Source: Deltaproteobacteria bacterium
Lineage (GTDB): Bacteria; Desulfobacterota; GWC2-55-46
Direction of reading: 5' to 3'
Assembly: GCA_016219075.1 (NCBI GenBank)
Contig: JACRCJ010000015.1
Coordinates: forward strand, 1-7,790
DNA length: 7,790 nt
Each line of letters opens with the position of its first letter. The first letter of the stretch is position 1. This document shows positions 1 to 5,127 of the stretch, piece by piece. Position numbers and translations under genes: made by a program. The notes beneath the pieces were generated by a model. The model searched no databases. It was not told the DNA's origin and saw nothing but the letters and a program-made list of their open reading frames with translations.

Positions 1-33
1 CTCTTAGGGTCTAATACCCCGCGGCTTGCCGCG
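1..33. repeat. ATACCCCG-type dispersed repeat, copy A
   Basis: The first 22 bases match positions 2725-2746 with a single mismatch (A6 against G2730), so this is a dispersed repeat in direct orientation. It contains a small GGGT-CTAAT-ACCC palindrome (7-19) followed by a CGCGG-CTTG-CCGCG hairpin (20-33). The core ATACCCCG (14-21) recurs at 172-179, 2738-2745 and 2913-2920. Function is unknown. The window begins inside or at the edge of the repeat, so its true left end cannot be seen. Confidence 0.6.
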
Positions 34-46
34 TCATTTTAAATCT

Positions 47-161
47 CCTCCCCCTTGACGGGGGAGGCAGGGTGGGGGTGAAGAAGATTCCACCCTCCCC
101 GCTTCCCGTTGCATCGGAAGAGCGCAACGGGAGCCCAGCCCTCCCGTCGAGGGAGGGGAGG
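47..161. repeat. Nested G/C-rich inverted-repeat element
   Basis: The left arm (about 47-72, centred on CCTTGACGGGGGAGG) is an imperfect inverted copy of the right arm (about 136-161, containing CCCGTCGAGGGAGGGG). Inside it, AGGGTGG (69-75) faces CCACCCT (91-97), and CCCGTTGC (105-112) pairs perfectly with GCAACGGG (124-131), so the segment folds as nested hairpins. It has no coding frame of its own. Similar CCCTTGACGGGGGAGG palindromes are known to me as high-copy intergenic repeats in many proteobacterial genomes. That family resemblance is from memory and not verified. Confidence 0.6.
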
Positions 162-171
162 TATAAGGGAG

Positions 172-206
172 ATACCCCGTAGCTTGTTACGGGGTGTTTC
201 ATTTTT
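172..206. repeat. ATACCCCG hairpin repeat, copy B, terminator-like
   Basis: ACCCCGTA (174-181) pairs perfectly with TACGGGGT (188-195) across the 6-nt loop GCTTGT, and is followed by the T-rich run GTTTCATTTTT (196-206). The start matches the ATACCCCG...GCTTG unit at 14-28, and both copies are followed by TCATTTT (34-40 and 199-205). The two copies therefore bracket the inverted-repeat element at 47-161 in direct orientation. A stem followed by T's could also stop transcription arriving from upstream. The T-run is interrupted, so terminator function is only possible. Confidence 0.55.
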
Positions 207-254
207 GTCTTTCCAAAGTCCGGGCAGTGGCTTTTTCCGGAGGCGCCGTAACGA

Positions 255-283
255 TAGACCTCCCGCGAAAAAGATGCTAATAT
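255..283 (+). promoter_or_regulatory. Possible sigma70-type promoter before the aminotransferase gene
   Basis: TAGACC (255-260, four of six matches to TTGACA) is separated by 17 bases from TAATAT (278-283, four of six matches to TATAAT), which is preceded by the extended -10 dinucleotide TG (275-276). The predicted start of transcription near 290 would leave a leader of about 50 nt before the ATG at 339. This is pattern matching only. Confidence 0.3.
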
Positions 284-338
284 GTCACGATATGCCTGGC
301 CTCAAGCCGCTTTACAAGGATAACGGAAGGTAGACCCG

Positions 339-1469
339 ATGATATATCTCGATAACGCCGCCACATCTTTCCCCAAGCCCGAAGGCGTCTATAAAAGGGT
401 GGACGATGTGTTGAGAAGGATAAGCGGGAGTCCCGGAAGGGCGAGCCACAGGATGGCCGTAGAGGCCGACAGGGTCGTCTTTAGCGCCAGAGAGGCCGTG
501 GCCAGAGTCATCAACGCGAAAGACGCCTCTCGCGTGGCCTTCACAAAGAACGCGACCGAGGCCGTCAATATCGCCATCAAGGGGCTCCTGAAGCCAGGCG
601 ACCACCTCGTAACGACCTCGTTTGAGCATAACTCGGTGGCCAAGACCGCCGGGTGGGTCGAACAATGCGGGGTCGAGGTCTCAAGGGTGCGCCCGGACTC
701 CTCAGGGTTCGTGGACCCAACGGATGTGGTCAAGGCGATAAGGAAGAACACGAAGCTCGTCTCGATAGTCCATGCCTCGAATGTCTTCGGCTCCATACAG
801 CCCGTCGAAGAGATAGGCCGCTTATGCAGGGTCATGGGCGTTATCTTCATGGCCGACGGGGCCCAGACCGTGGGCGCCGTCCCCGTGGACATCGAAGCGA
901 TGAACATAGACATACTCGCCGCCACGGGCCACAAGGCGCTCTTCGGGCCGCAGGGCACGGGCTTTCTCTATGTGAGGGAAGGGATCGAGCCCGTACCCCT
1001 CATAAGCGGAGGCACCGGGGAGCTTGACACGGTGCTTGAGATGCCGGAGCGTCTTGAGTCCGGCACCATGAACACGCCCGGCATAGGGGGGCTTAACGCC
1101 GGGGCCGATTTCGTCCTTGGCGTTAGCGTGGAAAAGATAAGGGCCTTTGAGGAGAGTCTCGTGGAAGCCCTTATAGAGGGGCTCGGAGCCGTCAAAGGGG
1201 TCAGGATACTCGGCACAAAGGACGCCGGAAAGAGGGCGAGCCTCGTCGCCTTCAACATCGACGGGGTCAAACCTTACGACGCCGGACAGAGGCTCGATAA
1301 CGACTTCGGGATACTGGTACGCACCGGCGCCCACTGCGCCCCGGACGCCCACAGGGAGGCCGGGACCCACCCGGAGGGGGCCGTCAGGGTAAGCCCCGGG
1401 TACTTCAATACCGTTACGGATATCGAAGAGTTCATCAAAGCCGTCGGAACGATCGCGAAGCGCGGGTAA
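339..1469 (+). CDS. Class-V aminotransferase, cysteine desulfurase family protein
   Basis: A 376-residue, PLP-dependent fold-type I enzyme of the NifS/SufS superfamily, expected in the cytosol to remove sulfur from cysteine as an enzyme-bound persulfide. Landmarks are the N-terminal YLDNAATSFPKP (3-14), TKNATEAVN (69-77), SFEHNS (94-99), ADGAQTVG (172-179, D173 near the PLP ring nitrogen), the Schiff-base lysine K199 in ATGHKALFGPQGTG, and catalytic C333 in RTGAHCAPDAH. The C-terminal RVSPGYFNTVTDIEEF is typical. The loop around the cysteine resembles the SufS-like group rather than long-loop IscS, and matches proteins usually annotated just as 'cysteine desulfurase family protein'. The start is supported by GGAAGG (325-330) 8 nt upstream. 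tsaD follows after 34 bp, so cotranscription is likely. No scaffold, SufE/SufU partner or thiolase is present here, so the physiological sulfur acceptor is unknown; selenocysteine lyase activity is an alternative. Confidence 0.88.
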   Translation: MIYLDNAATSFPKPEGVYKRVDDVLRRISGSPGRASHRMAVEADRVVFSAREAVARVINAKDASRVAFTKNATEAVNIAIKGLLKPGDHLVTTSFEHNSVAKTAGWVEQCGVEVSRVRPDSSGFVDPTDVVKAIRKNTKLVSIVHASNVFGSIQPVEEIGRLCRVMGVIFMADGAQTVGAVPVDIEAMNIDILAATGHKALFGPQGTGFLYVREGIEPVPLISGGTGELDTVLEMPERLESGTMNTPGIGGLNAGADFVLGVSVEKIRAFEESLVEALIEGLGAVKGVRILGTKDAGKRASLVAFNIDGVKPYDAGQRLDNDFGILVRTGAHCAPDAHREAGTHPEGAVRVSPGYFNTVTDIEEFIKAVGTIAKRG

Positions 1470-1503
1470 AAGACCGGAAAAGGATAAGAAGGCAAGGCCC
1501 AAA

Positions 1504-2520
1504 ATGCTGATACTCGGAATAGAATCGTCGTGCGACGACACGGCGGCCGCGGTGGTCGAAGACGGCCACAGGGTCCTCTCTTCGGTCGTATCCTCACAGG
1601 ACGACATACACTCAAGGTTCGGCGGGATAGTGCCGGAACTCGCTTCCCGCAGACATGTCGAATCAATCATACCCGTCGTTGACGGGGCGCTTAAGACGGC
1701 CTCCGTCACCATCGACGACATAGACGGCATAGCCGTCAGCCGGGGCCCCGGGCTTGTCGGCTCGATACTGGTAGGGCTGTCGTTCGCCAAGGCCGTATCT
1801 TTCGTAAAGGCTGTCCCGTTTACCGGGGTGAACCACATAGAGTCGCACCCGCTGGCGGCGTTCCTTCATGAGGAGGACTCTCACGAGCCGCCCCGTTTCC
1901 CGTTCGTCTCCCTTGTCGTATCCGGCGGGCACACGACGCTCCTTCTCATGGAGAGCCACACGAGCTACCGCATCCTCGGCCAGACGCTCGACGACGCCGC
2001 CGGGGAGGCCTTTGACAAGGTCGCCAAACTCCTCGGGCTCGGCTACCCAGGAGGGGCGGCCATCGACAGGCTCGCCAGAACCGGAGACCCGGCCTCTGTA
2101 CAGTTCACACGCCCGTACCTCGCCAAAGGGAACCTGGACTTCAGCTTCAGCGGCATCAAGACAGCCGTGCTCACCCATGTGCGGGGGCTTGATGGCGCCC
2201 TTGACGGCAAGACCGCGGGGGATGTCGCCGCAAGCTTTCAGGAGGCGGTAGTCGATGTCCTTGTGGACAAGGCGCTCTGGGCGCTTGAGGCCACGGGCTC
2301 CACAGACCTTGTCGTGGCCGGAGGTGTGGCGTGCAACTCAAGGCTGAGGGCACGGCTTTCCGAGGCGGCTAAAAAGGAGGCCGTGAGGCTCTTTATCCCT
2401 CCGCCCAGGTTCTGCAGCGACAACGGGGCGATGGTGGCGGCCCTCGGCTACCACCAGATAAAAAAAGGCATGACCGGCGACCTCGACATGAACGCCATGC
2501 CCACCTGGGAAGGGTTTTAA
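1504..2520 (+). CDS. tsaD: tRNA N6-adenosine threonylcarbamoyltransferase TsaD
   Basis: A 338-residue ASKHA-fold protein of the Kae1/TsaD family, about the length of the E. coli protein. It transfers the threonylcarbamoyl group from threonylcarbamoyl-adenylate to A37 of ANN-decoding tRNAs (t6A), with TsaB and TsaE as bacterial partners; neither is in this window. Motifs in order are GIESSCDDTA (5-14), GGIVPELASRRHVE (40-53), metal-binding H111 and H115 in NHIESH, VSGGHT (139-144), GEAFDKVAKLLG (167-178), FSFSGIKTA (213-221), GGVACNSRLR (273-282) and metal ligand D306 in CSDNGAMVA. The usual HxEGH is HxESH here, a mild change. The start is supported by AAGG at 1494-1497, 6 nt upstream, and by the family N-terminus. 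The final codons and the TAA stop lie inside the first unit of a 76-bp tandem repeat (2509 onward). The length and the NAMPTWEGF tail are normal for the family, so the protein is not evidently altered. Confidence 0.97.
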   Translation: MLILGIESSCDDTAAAVVEDGHRVLSSVVSSQDDIHSRFGGIVPELASRRHVESIIPVVDGALKTASVTIDDIDGIAVSRGPGLVGSILVGLSFAKAVSFVKAVPFTGVNHIESHPLAAFLHEEDSHEPPRFPFVSLVVSGGHTTLLLMESHTSYRILGQTLDDAAGEAFDKVAKLLGLGYPGGAAIDRLARTGDPASVQFTRPYLAKGNLDFSFSGIKTAVLTHVRGLDGALDGKTAGDVAASFQEAVVDVLVDKALWALEATGSTDLVVAGGVACNSRLRARLSEAAKKEAVRLFIPPPRFCSDNGAMVAALGYHQIKKGMTGDLDMNAMPTWEGF

Positions 2521-2675
2521 TTTTAGTATCATGCCGCCCATACAAGCGGTGCGTTTCTTGTATGATCAAGCCCTCCCGGCACGCGAAGGGTTTTAATTTT
2601 AGTATCATGCCGCCCATACAAGCGGTGCGTTTCTTGTATGATCAAGCCCTCCCGGCACGCGAAGGGTTTTAATTT
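2509..2675. repeat. 76-bp perfect tandem duplication overlapping the tsaD stop
   Basis: Positions 2509-2584 and 2585-2660 are identical 76-bp units, followed by a partial third unit of 15 bases (2661-2675, GAAGGGTTTTAATTT) before the sequence diverges. Each full unit holds a perfect hairpin: CATACAAG pairs with CTTGTATG over a 10-nt loop (2540-2565 in unit 1). The first unit begins within tsaD and supplies its Glu-Gly-Phe codons and TAA. The arrangement is short motif, 61-bp body, motif, body, motif, which fits slippage or unequal recombination between the 15-bp motifs. A misassembly is also possible because the copies are identical. Confidence 0.9.
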
Positions 2676-2724
2676 AACCATCAACTCCCACGGCAAACGA
2701 AGCAGGGCCGGGGTTTTATTTTTT

Positions 2725-2746
2725 CTCTTGGGGTCTAATACCCCGC
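2725..2746. repeat. ATACCCCG-type dispersed repeat, copy C
   Basis: Twenty-one of 22 bases are identical to positions 1-22, in the same orientation, including the palindrome GGGGT-CTAAT-ACCCC (2730-2744). Homology fades after the CCCCGC. A further partial core, ATACCCCGAAGC, sits at 2913-2924. Confidence 0.65.
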
Positions 2747-2946
2747 AAGCTTCCCGCGCTTTGCAAAAGGCCTTTTTGCGCGCTGGTCGCGCGCCTCGGG
2801 GCGATTGCTCCACTCGCTGTCAAGTTCGCGCGCAATAAATACAGAGGCTTGCTCGCTCGCTTTCTTTTATGCTCGCTACGCAATGCCCCTGGTGTTTTGT
2901 TAAAAACAATAAATACCCCGAAGCATTGCTCTTGGGAGCCTTACGC

Positions 2947-2971
2947 GGGTTCAGGGTTGCACCCTGAACCC
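2947..2971. repeat. GGTTCA hairpin, copy 1
   Basis: GGGTTCAGGGT (2947-2957) pairs perfectly with ACCCTGAACCC (2961-2971) around a TGC loop, giving an 11-bp stem. It shares the outer GGGT(T)CA...TGAACCC arms with copies at 3002-3025 and 3106-3128, but has different inner bases. No run of T's follows, so it does not look like a terminator. Confidence 0.75.
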
Positions 2972-3001
2972 TGAATTCCGAATGGTAGCCGCGATCGTTC
3001 G

Positions 3002-3025
3002 GGGTCAATCTGCAAGATTGAACCC
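3002..3025. repeat. GGTTCA hairpin, copy 2
   Basis: GGGT (3002-3005) and CAATCT (3006-3011) pair with AGATTG (3015-3020) and ACCC (3022-3025), with one bulged A (3021) and a GCA loop. The inner stem differs from copies 1 and 3, yet both sides have changed together so pairing is kept. It is followed by CGCCAGTAAGAAAGATTGTT, which loosely resembles the tail after copy 3. Confidence 0.65.
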
Positions 3026-3105
3026 GCCAGTAAGAAAGATTGTTTTGATACGGTGGCACAGGTTGCTCTTGCAGGAGCAGGTTTCCATCCTGTTACGAAA
3101 TATTT

Positions 3106-3128
3106 GGTTCAGGTTACAAACCTGAACC
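3106..3128. repeat. GGTTCA hairpin, copy 3, upstream of rsmA
   Basis: GGTTCAGGTT (3106-3115) pairs perfectly with AACCTGAACC (3119-3128) over the loop ACA. It ends 29 nt before the rsmA ATG and is followed at 3136-3151 by GAAGGTTTTAATTTTA, nearly the same motif that starts each 76-bp unit at 2509, 2585 and 2661. If transcribed, the hairpin would lie in the rsmA leader. Confidence 0.7.
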
Positions 3129-3135
3129 CGCTAAA

Positions 3136-3151
3136 GAAGGTTTTAATTTTA
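3136..3151. repeat. GAAGG(G)TTTTAATTT motif, rsmA-proximal copy
   Basis: GAAGGTTTTAATTTTA here matches GAAGGGTTTTAATTTTA at 2509 and 2585 apart from one missing G. The motif thus occurs four times, at both ends of the tsaD-rsmA spacer and all in the same direction. It may be the end of a repeat family or a recombination hot spot; its role is unknown. Confidence 0.5.
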
Positions 3152-3157
3152 TCTAAA

Positions 3158-4006
3158 ATGAGATTCGACGAAGAAGACGATAACGGGACGCGCCCCTTTC
3201 AAAACCCGTTTCCCAAAAAGAGGTTCGGCCAGCACTTCCTCGCCGACAAAAACCTCATAAGAAAGATAGTCGCCTCAGCCGGGGTCGCCCCCGGAGACCG
3301 GGTCCTTGAGATAGGCCCGGGCCGCGGCGCTCTGACCGAGGGGCTCATCGAGGCGGGGGCTCAAGTCACGGCCATTGAGGTCGACCGGGACCTCTCCCGG
3401 CTCCTCAAGGAGCGGTTCCCCGACGATTCCACCCTCAAGGTCATCGAGGCCGACGCCCTCAAGGTATCGTATGCCGAGCTTTCAAAGGCCGAGGGACACA
3501 GGTTCAAGCTCGTAGCGAACCTCCCGTACAACATCTCCGGGCCGATACTCGCCAGGTTCCTCAAGGAACGCGAGGCATTCACCATAATGGTGTTGATGTT
3601 CCAGAAGGAGGTCGCCGAAAGGATAGCCTCGCAACCCGGGACGAAGTCCTACGGGGTGCTATCGGTACTCTCGCAGGCCTATACCGATGTTAAGATAGAG
3701 TTCCAGGTATCGCGTAACCTCTTTTCCCCGAGGCCGAAGGTGGACTCGAGTGTCGTGAGTTTCCGGGTCCTCGACCGCCCCAGGGTCGATATAGAGGACG
3801 AGGCGTTCTTCAAGACCGTGGTAAAAAGCGCGTTCGGCACCCGCAGAAAGACGCTCCTTAACTCCCTTAAAACCTTAGGGTTCGGGAAAGAGGGGCTGAT
3901 ACGCGCCCTTGAAGAAGCGGGGGTGGACCCCGGAAGAAGGGGGGAAACGCTCTCTTTGGATGAGTTCGGGGCCCTTGCGAAGGCCCTCTCAAAGCTAACT
4001 CTCTGA
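3158..4006 (+). CDS. rsmA: 16S rRNA (adenine1518-N6/adenine1519-N6)-dimethyltransferase
   Basis: A 282-residue SAM-dependent methyltransferase of the KsgA/Dim1 family that dimethylates two adjacent adenines in the helix-45 loop of 16S rRNA during late small-subunit assembly. Landmarks are KKRFGQHFL (20-28), SAM motif I EIGPGRGALT (51-60), acidic EVDRDL (74-79), the catalytic NLPYNIS (121-127), QKEVAERI (149-156), FSPRPKVDSSVVSF (189-202), FGTRRKTLLNSL (226-237) and RGETLSLDEF (261-270). The ATG at 3158 is preferred: an in-frame ATG at 3053 would add 35 residues encoded by the repeat hairpins and unlike any family N-terminus. No strong ribosome site precedes 3158; the only AAGG (3137-3140) is 17 nt away, so initiation may be weak or leader-dependent. 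The gene stands alone between repeat-rich DNA and the kinase gene. Confidence 0.95.
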   Translation: MRFDEEDDNGTRPFQNPFPKKRFGQHFLADKNLIRKIVASAGVAPGDRVLEIGPGRGALTEGLIEAGAQVTAIEVDRDLSRLLKERFPDDSTLKVIEADALKVSYAELSKAEGHRFKLVANLPYNISGPILARFLKEREAFTIMVLMFQKEVAERIASQPGTKSYGVLSVLSQAYTDVKIEFQVSRNLFSPRPKVDSSVVSFRVLDRPRVDIEDEAFFKTVVKSAFGTRRKTLLNSLKTLGFGKEGLIRALEEAGVDPGRRGETLSLDEFGALAKALSKLTL

Positions 4007-4072
4007 TCTATAAGTGAAAATATCTGAAATGGATCTGCCCGGCAAAACCCCCGGAGGAGGCCTTACTTGGTC

Positions 4073-4099
4073 TTGACTTTTTCTCCGGCCTGAGATAAT
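4073..4099 (+). promoter_or_regulatory. Possible sigma70-type promoter before the kinase gene
   Basis: TTGACT (4073-4078, five of six) is followed after 15 bases by GATAAT (4094-4099, five of six). The spacing is shorter than the preferred 16-18, though the hexamers are good. Transcription would start near 4106, giving a leader of about 37 nt. CCGGAG (4051-4056) can pair with CTCCGG (4083-4088) across the -35 box. Confidence 0.4.
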
Positions 4100-4142
4100 T
4101 TGTCAGTAAACAGCGGAATTTTCGCGTCCAAACCCCGGTAAA

Positions 4143-4784
4143 ATGGAAAAATCACGGTATATCGCTATAGAGGGCCCCATCGGCGTAGGGAAATCCAGCC
4201 TTGCCGAGTTCCTTGCAAAAGAACTTAACGGAAGAACTCTGATAGAAGAGGTGGACAGCAACCCATTTCTGTCGAACTTCTACTCCGACATCAAGAAGTA
4301 CGCCTTCCAGACACAGCTCTTTTTCCTCTTGAGCCGCTACCAGCAGCAAAAGGACATGTTCCAGCCCGAGCTCTTCAACTCCACGATCATCTCTGACTAC
4401 CTCTTCGCCAAGGACAGGATATTCGCGTACCTGAACCTCGATGAGAACGAGCTGGGGCTCTACGAACAGGTCTACAGGCTCCTTGACACGAGGATCCCGA
4501 AACCCGACCTCGTCATATACCTCCAGGCCTCGACCGATGTCCTTTTGAAGAGGATAGGCAGGCGGAACAAGGAGTACGAGAAGAATGTAAAGGAAGAGTA
4601 CCTCGAAAAGCTCGTTGACGCCTACAACAGGTACTTCTTCTATTACAGCGACACCCCTCTCCTGGTCGTCAACACCTCCGAGATAGACTTCGTCAACAAC
4701 CCGGCGGACCTTACGAACCTCGTAAGAGAGATAAAAAAGATGAAGGGCGGCAGCCAGCACTACATCCCGCTGACCGCGCGCTGA
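4143..4784 (+). CDS. Deoxynucleoside kinase (deoxyadenosine/deoxyguanosine kinase type)
   Basis: A 213-residue P-loop kinase of the dNK family that phosphorylates deoxynucleosides to monophosphates in nucleotide salvage. It has the P-loop GPIGVGKSS (11-19), the substrate-side EEVDSNPFLSNFY (35-47), FQTQLFFLLSRYQQQ (55-69), SDYLFAKDRIFA (84-95, corresponding to the catalytic D-R region), a LID-like KRIGRRNKEYE (136-146) and the TPLLVVNTSEIDFV tail (171-184). Length is normal for the bacterial family; substrate preference cannot be told from sequence alone. No clear ribosome site precedes the ATG, but the N-terminus aligns with the family. Its place just before panBCD is a recurring arrangement in deltaproteobacteria and relatives, often with folK, which is absent here. 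A terminator and repeat element now separate it from panB. Confidence 0.9.
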   Translation: MEKSRYIAIEGPIGVGKSSLAEFLAKELNGRTLIEEVDSNPFLSNFYSDIKKYAFQTQLFFLLSRYQQQKDMFQPELFNSTIISDYLFAKDRIFAYLNLDENELGLYEQVYRLLDTRIPKPDLVIYLQASTDVLLKRIGRRNKEYEKNVKEEYLEKLVDAYNRYFFYYSDTPLLVVNTSEIDFVNNPADLTNLVREIKKMKGGSQHYIPLTAR

Positions 4785-4806
4785 AGCCGCCCCGGATGGG
4801 ATAGGG

Positions 4807-4835
4807 TTGTAGAACGGCTTGATTTGGGATATAAT
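4807..4835 (+). promoter_or_regulatory. Sigma70-type promoter candidate for panBCD or a short leader RNA
   Basis: A perfect TATAAT (4830-4835) lies 17 bases downstream of TTGTAG (4807-4812, which keeps the TTG). Transcription would begin near 4842. It is the only well-spaced promoter seen between the kinase stop (4784) and panB, so it is the best candidate for the pantothenate operon. However, an intrinsic terminator sits about 90 nt downstream of it. Confidence 0.45.
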
Positions 4836-4929
4836 CAAATTCTCAGGTCTAAAGGCGCTCGATCCTTTAAACGAACCTTCCCCGGGCTTTAAACCCCTGG
4901 GTTTCAAGAGCGTTAAAAATAAAAACCTT

Positions 4930-4959
4930 GACCTTCCGGGAGTCTTCGGAAGGTCTTTT
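4930..4959 (+). terminator. Intrinsic terminator, probably bidirectional
   Basis: GACCTTCCG (4930-4938) pairs perfectly with CGGAAGGTC (4947-4955) over an 8-nt loop and is followed by TTTT (4956-4959). On the other strand the stem is followed by T-rich sequence (complement of AAAAATAAAAACC at 4915-4927), so it could work in both directions. It could end kinase transcripts, or act as an attenuator in the panBCD leader. The 3' arm bases GGAAGGT (4948-4954) can also pair with ACCTTCC at 4875-4881, an alternative fold that would disrupt the terminator. Confidence 0.75.
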
Positions 4960-4960
4960 A

Positions 4961-5113
4961 GCAGGCTGCTGAAAAAGTCCCATCTGCGGCGTTGTCTTCG
5001 TCGTTCGTCACTGCGGCGTAGCCAAAACTACGCCTCATTCCTCACTCCTCGACGCCTTGCATCTGGAACTTTTTGAGCAGCCTGAACAAATTTTGGGTTT
5101 TTCAGCAGCCTGT
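4961..5113. mobile_element. MITE-like palindromic element upstream of panB
   Basis: CAGGCTGCTGAAAAA (4962-4976) is perfectly inverted at 5098-5112, giving 15-bp terminal inverted repeats, with TA directly outside both ends (4959-4960 and 5114-5115). A second inverted copy of the left end, CTTTTTGAGCAGCCTG (5069-5084), lies inside, so 4962-5084 also folds as a long imperfect hairpin with a GGCGTAG-CCAAAA-CTACGCC tip (5015-5034). It has no transposase or credible coding frame. GGCTGCTGAAAAAGT-type repeats are, from memory, common intergenic elements in deltaproteobacterial genomes; mobilisation by a transposase elsewhere is inferred from the ends and TA flanks. Confidence 0.7.
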
Positions 5114-5116
5114 TAG

Positions 5117-5122
5117 TTAGGA
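5117..5122 (+). promoter_or_regulatory. panB ribosome binding site that decides the start
   Basis: TTAGGA (5117-5122) is spaced 5 nt from the ATG at 5128. For the upstream ATG at 5122 the same AGG would touch the start codon, so 5128 is the better start. The site begins only a few bases after the right terminal repeat of the MITE-like element. Confidence 0.6.
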
Positions 5123-5127
5123 TGGAG

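Larger units (their letters stand above)
2676..3135. other. Gene-free, repeat-rich spacer between tsaD and rsmA
   Basis: No open frame here has a credible start, ribosome site or recognisable protein on either strand. The segment contains an ATACCCCG repeat copy (2725-2746), the palindrome AAAAGGCCTTTT (2765-2776) followed at once by GCGCG-CTGGT-CGCGC (2778-2792), a TGTTTT-GTTA-AAAACA hairpin (2893-2908), a further ATACCCCG core (2913-2920), and the GGTTCA hairpins listed separately. Base composition changes abruptly from the flanking genes, with AT-rich and low-complexity stretches. It looks like accreted repeats and decayed insertions. Confidence 0.7.

Noticed and set aside
109..333. 74-codon plus-strand frame before the aminotransferase
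   Set aside because: It crosses the palindromic element and a terminator-like hairpin, and its arginine/serine-rich translation looks like repeat DNA.
822..1838. Long open frame on the minus strand, 338 codons, across the aminotransferase and tsaD
   Set aside because: It lies antisense to two clearly recognisable genes and its translation has no family features; it is a by-product of GC-rich codon use.
2509..2675. Possible CRISPR array
   Set aside because: The repeat units are directly adjacent with no unique spacers, only two full copies exist, and no cas gene is present.
2529..2813. Minus-strand frame with repeated peptide segments over the 76-bp repeats
   Set aside because: The peptide repetition simply reflects the tandem DNA duplication; no start signal or family resemblance.
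2820..3059. 79-codon minus-strand frame in the repeat-rich spacer
   Set aside because: It runs through two hairpin repeats, has no recognisable domain, and its composition is that of repeat DNA.
2947..3130. Possible tRNA because of GGTTCA/TGAACC segments
   Set aside because: No cloverleaf with acceptor, anticodon and T arms of proper spacing could be drawn; the segments form simple hairpins.
3053..3157. In-frame upstream extension of rsmA starting at ATG 3053
   Set aside because: The extra 35 residues are encoded by palindromic repeat DNA and do not resemble a KsgA N-terminus; ATG 3158 gives a normal-length protein.
4152..4907. 251-codon minus-strand frame opposite the kinase gene
   Set aside because: Antisense to a well-supported kinase gene, with no recognisable domain.
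4819..5076. 85-codon plus-strand frame through the panB upstream region
   Set aside because: It begins on a weak start codon overlapping the -10 box region, passes through the terminator and the palindromic element, and has no ribosome site.
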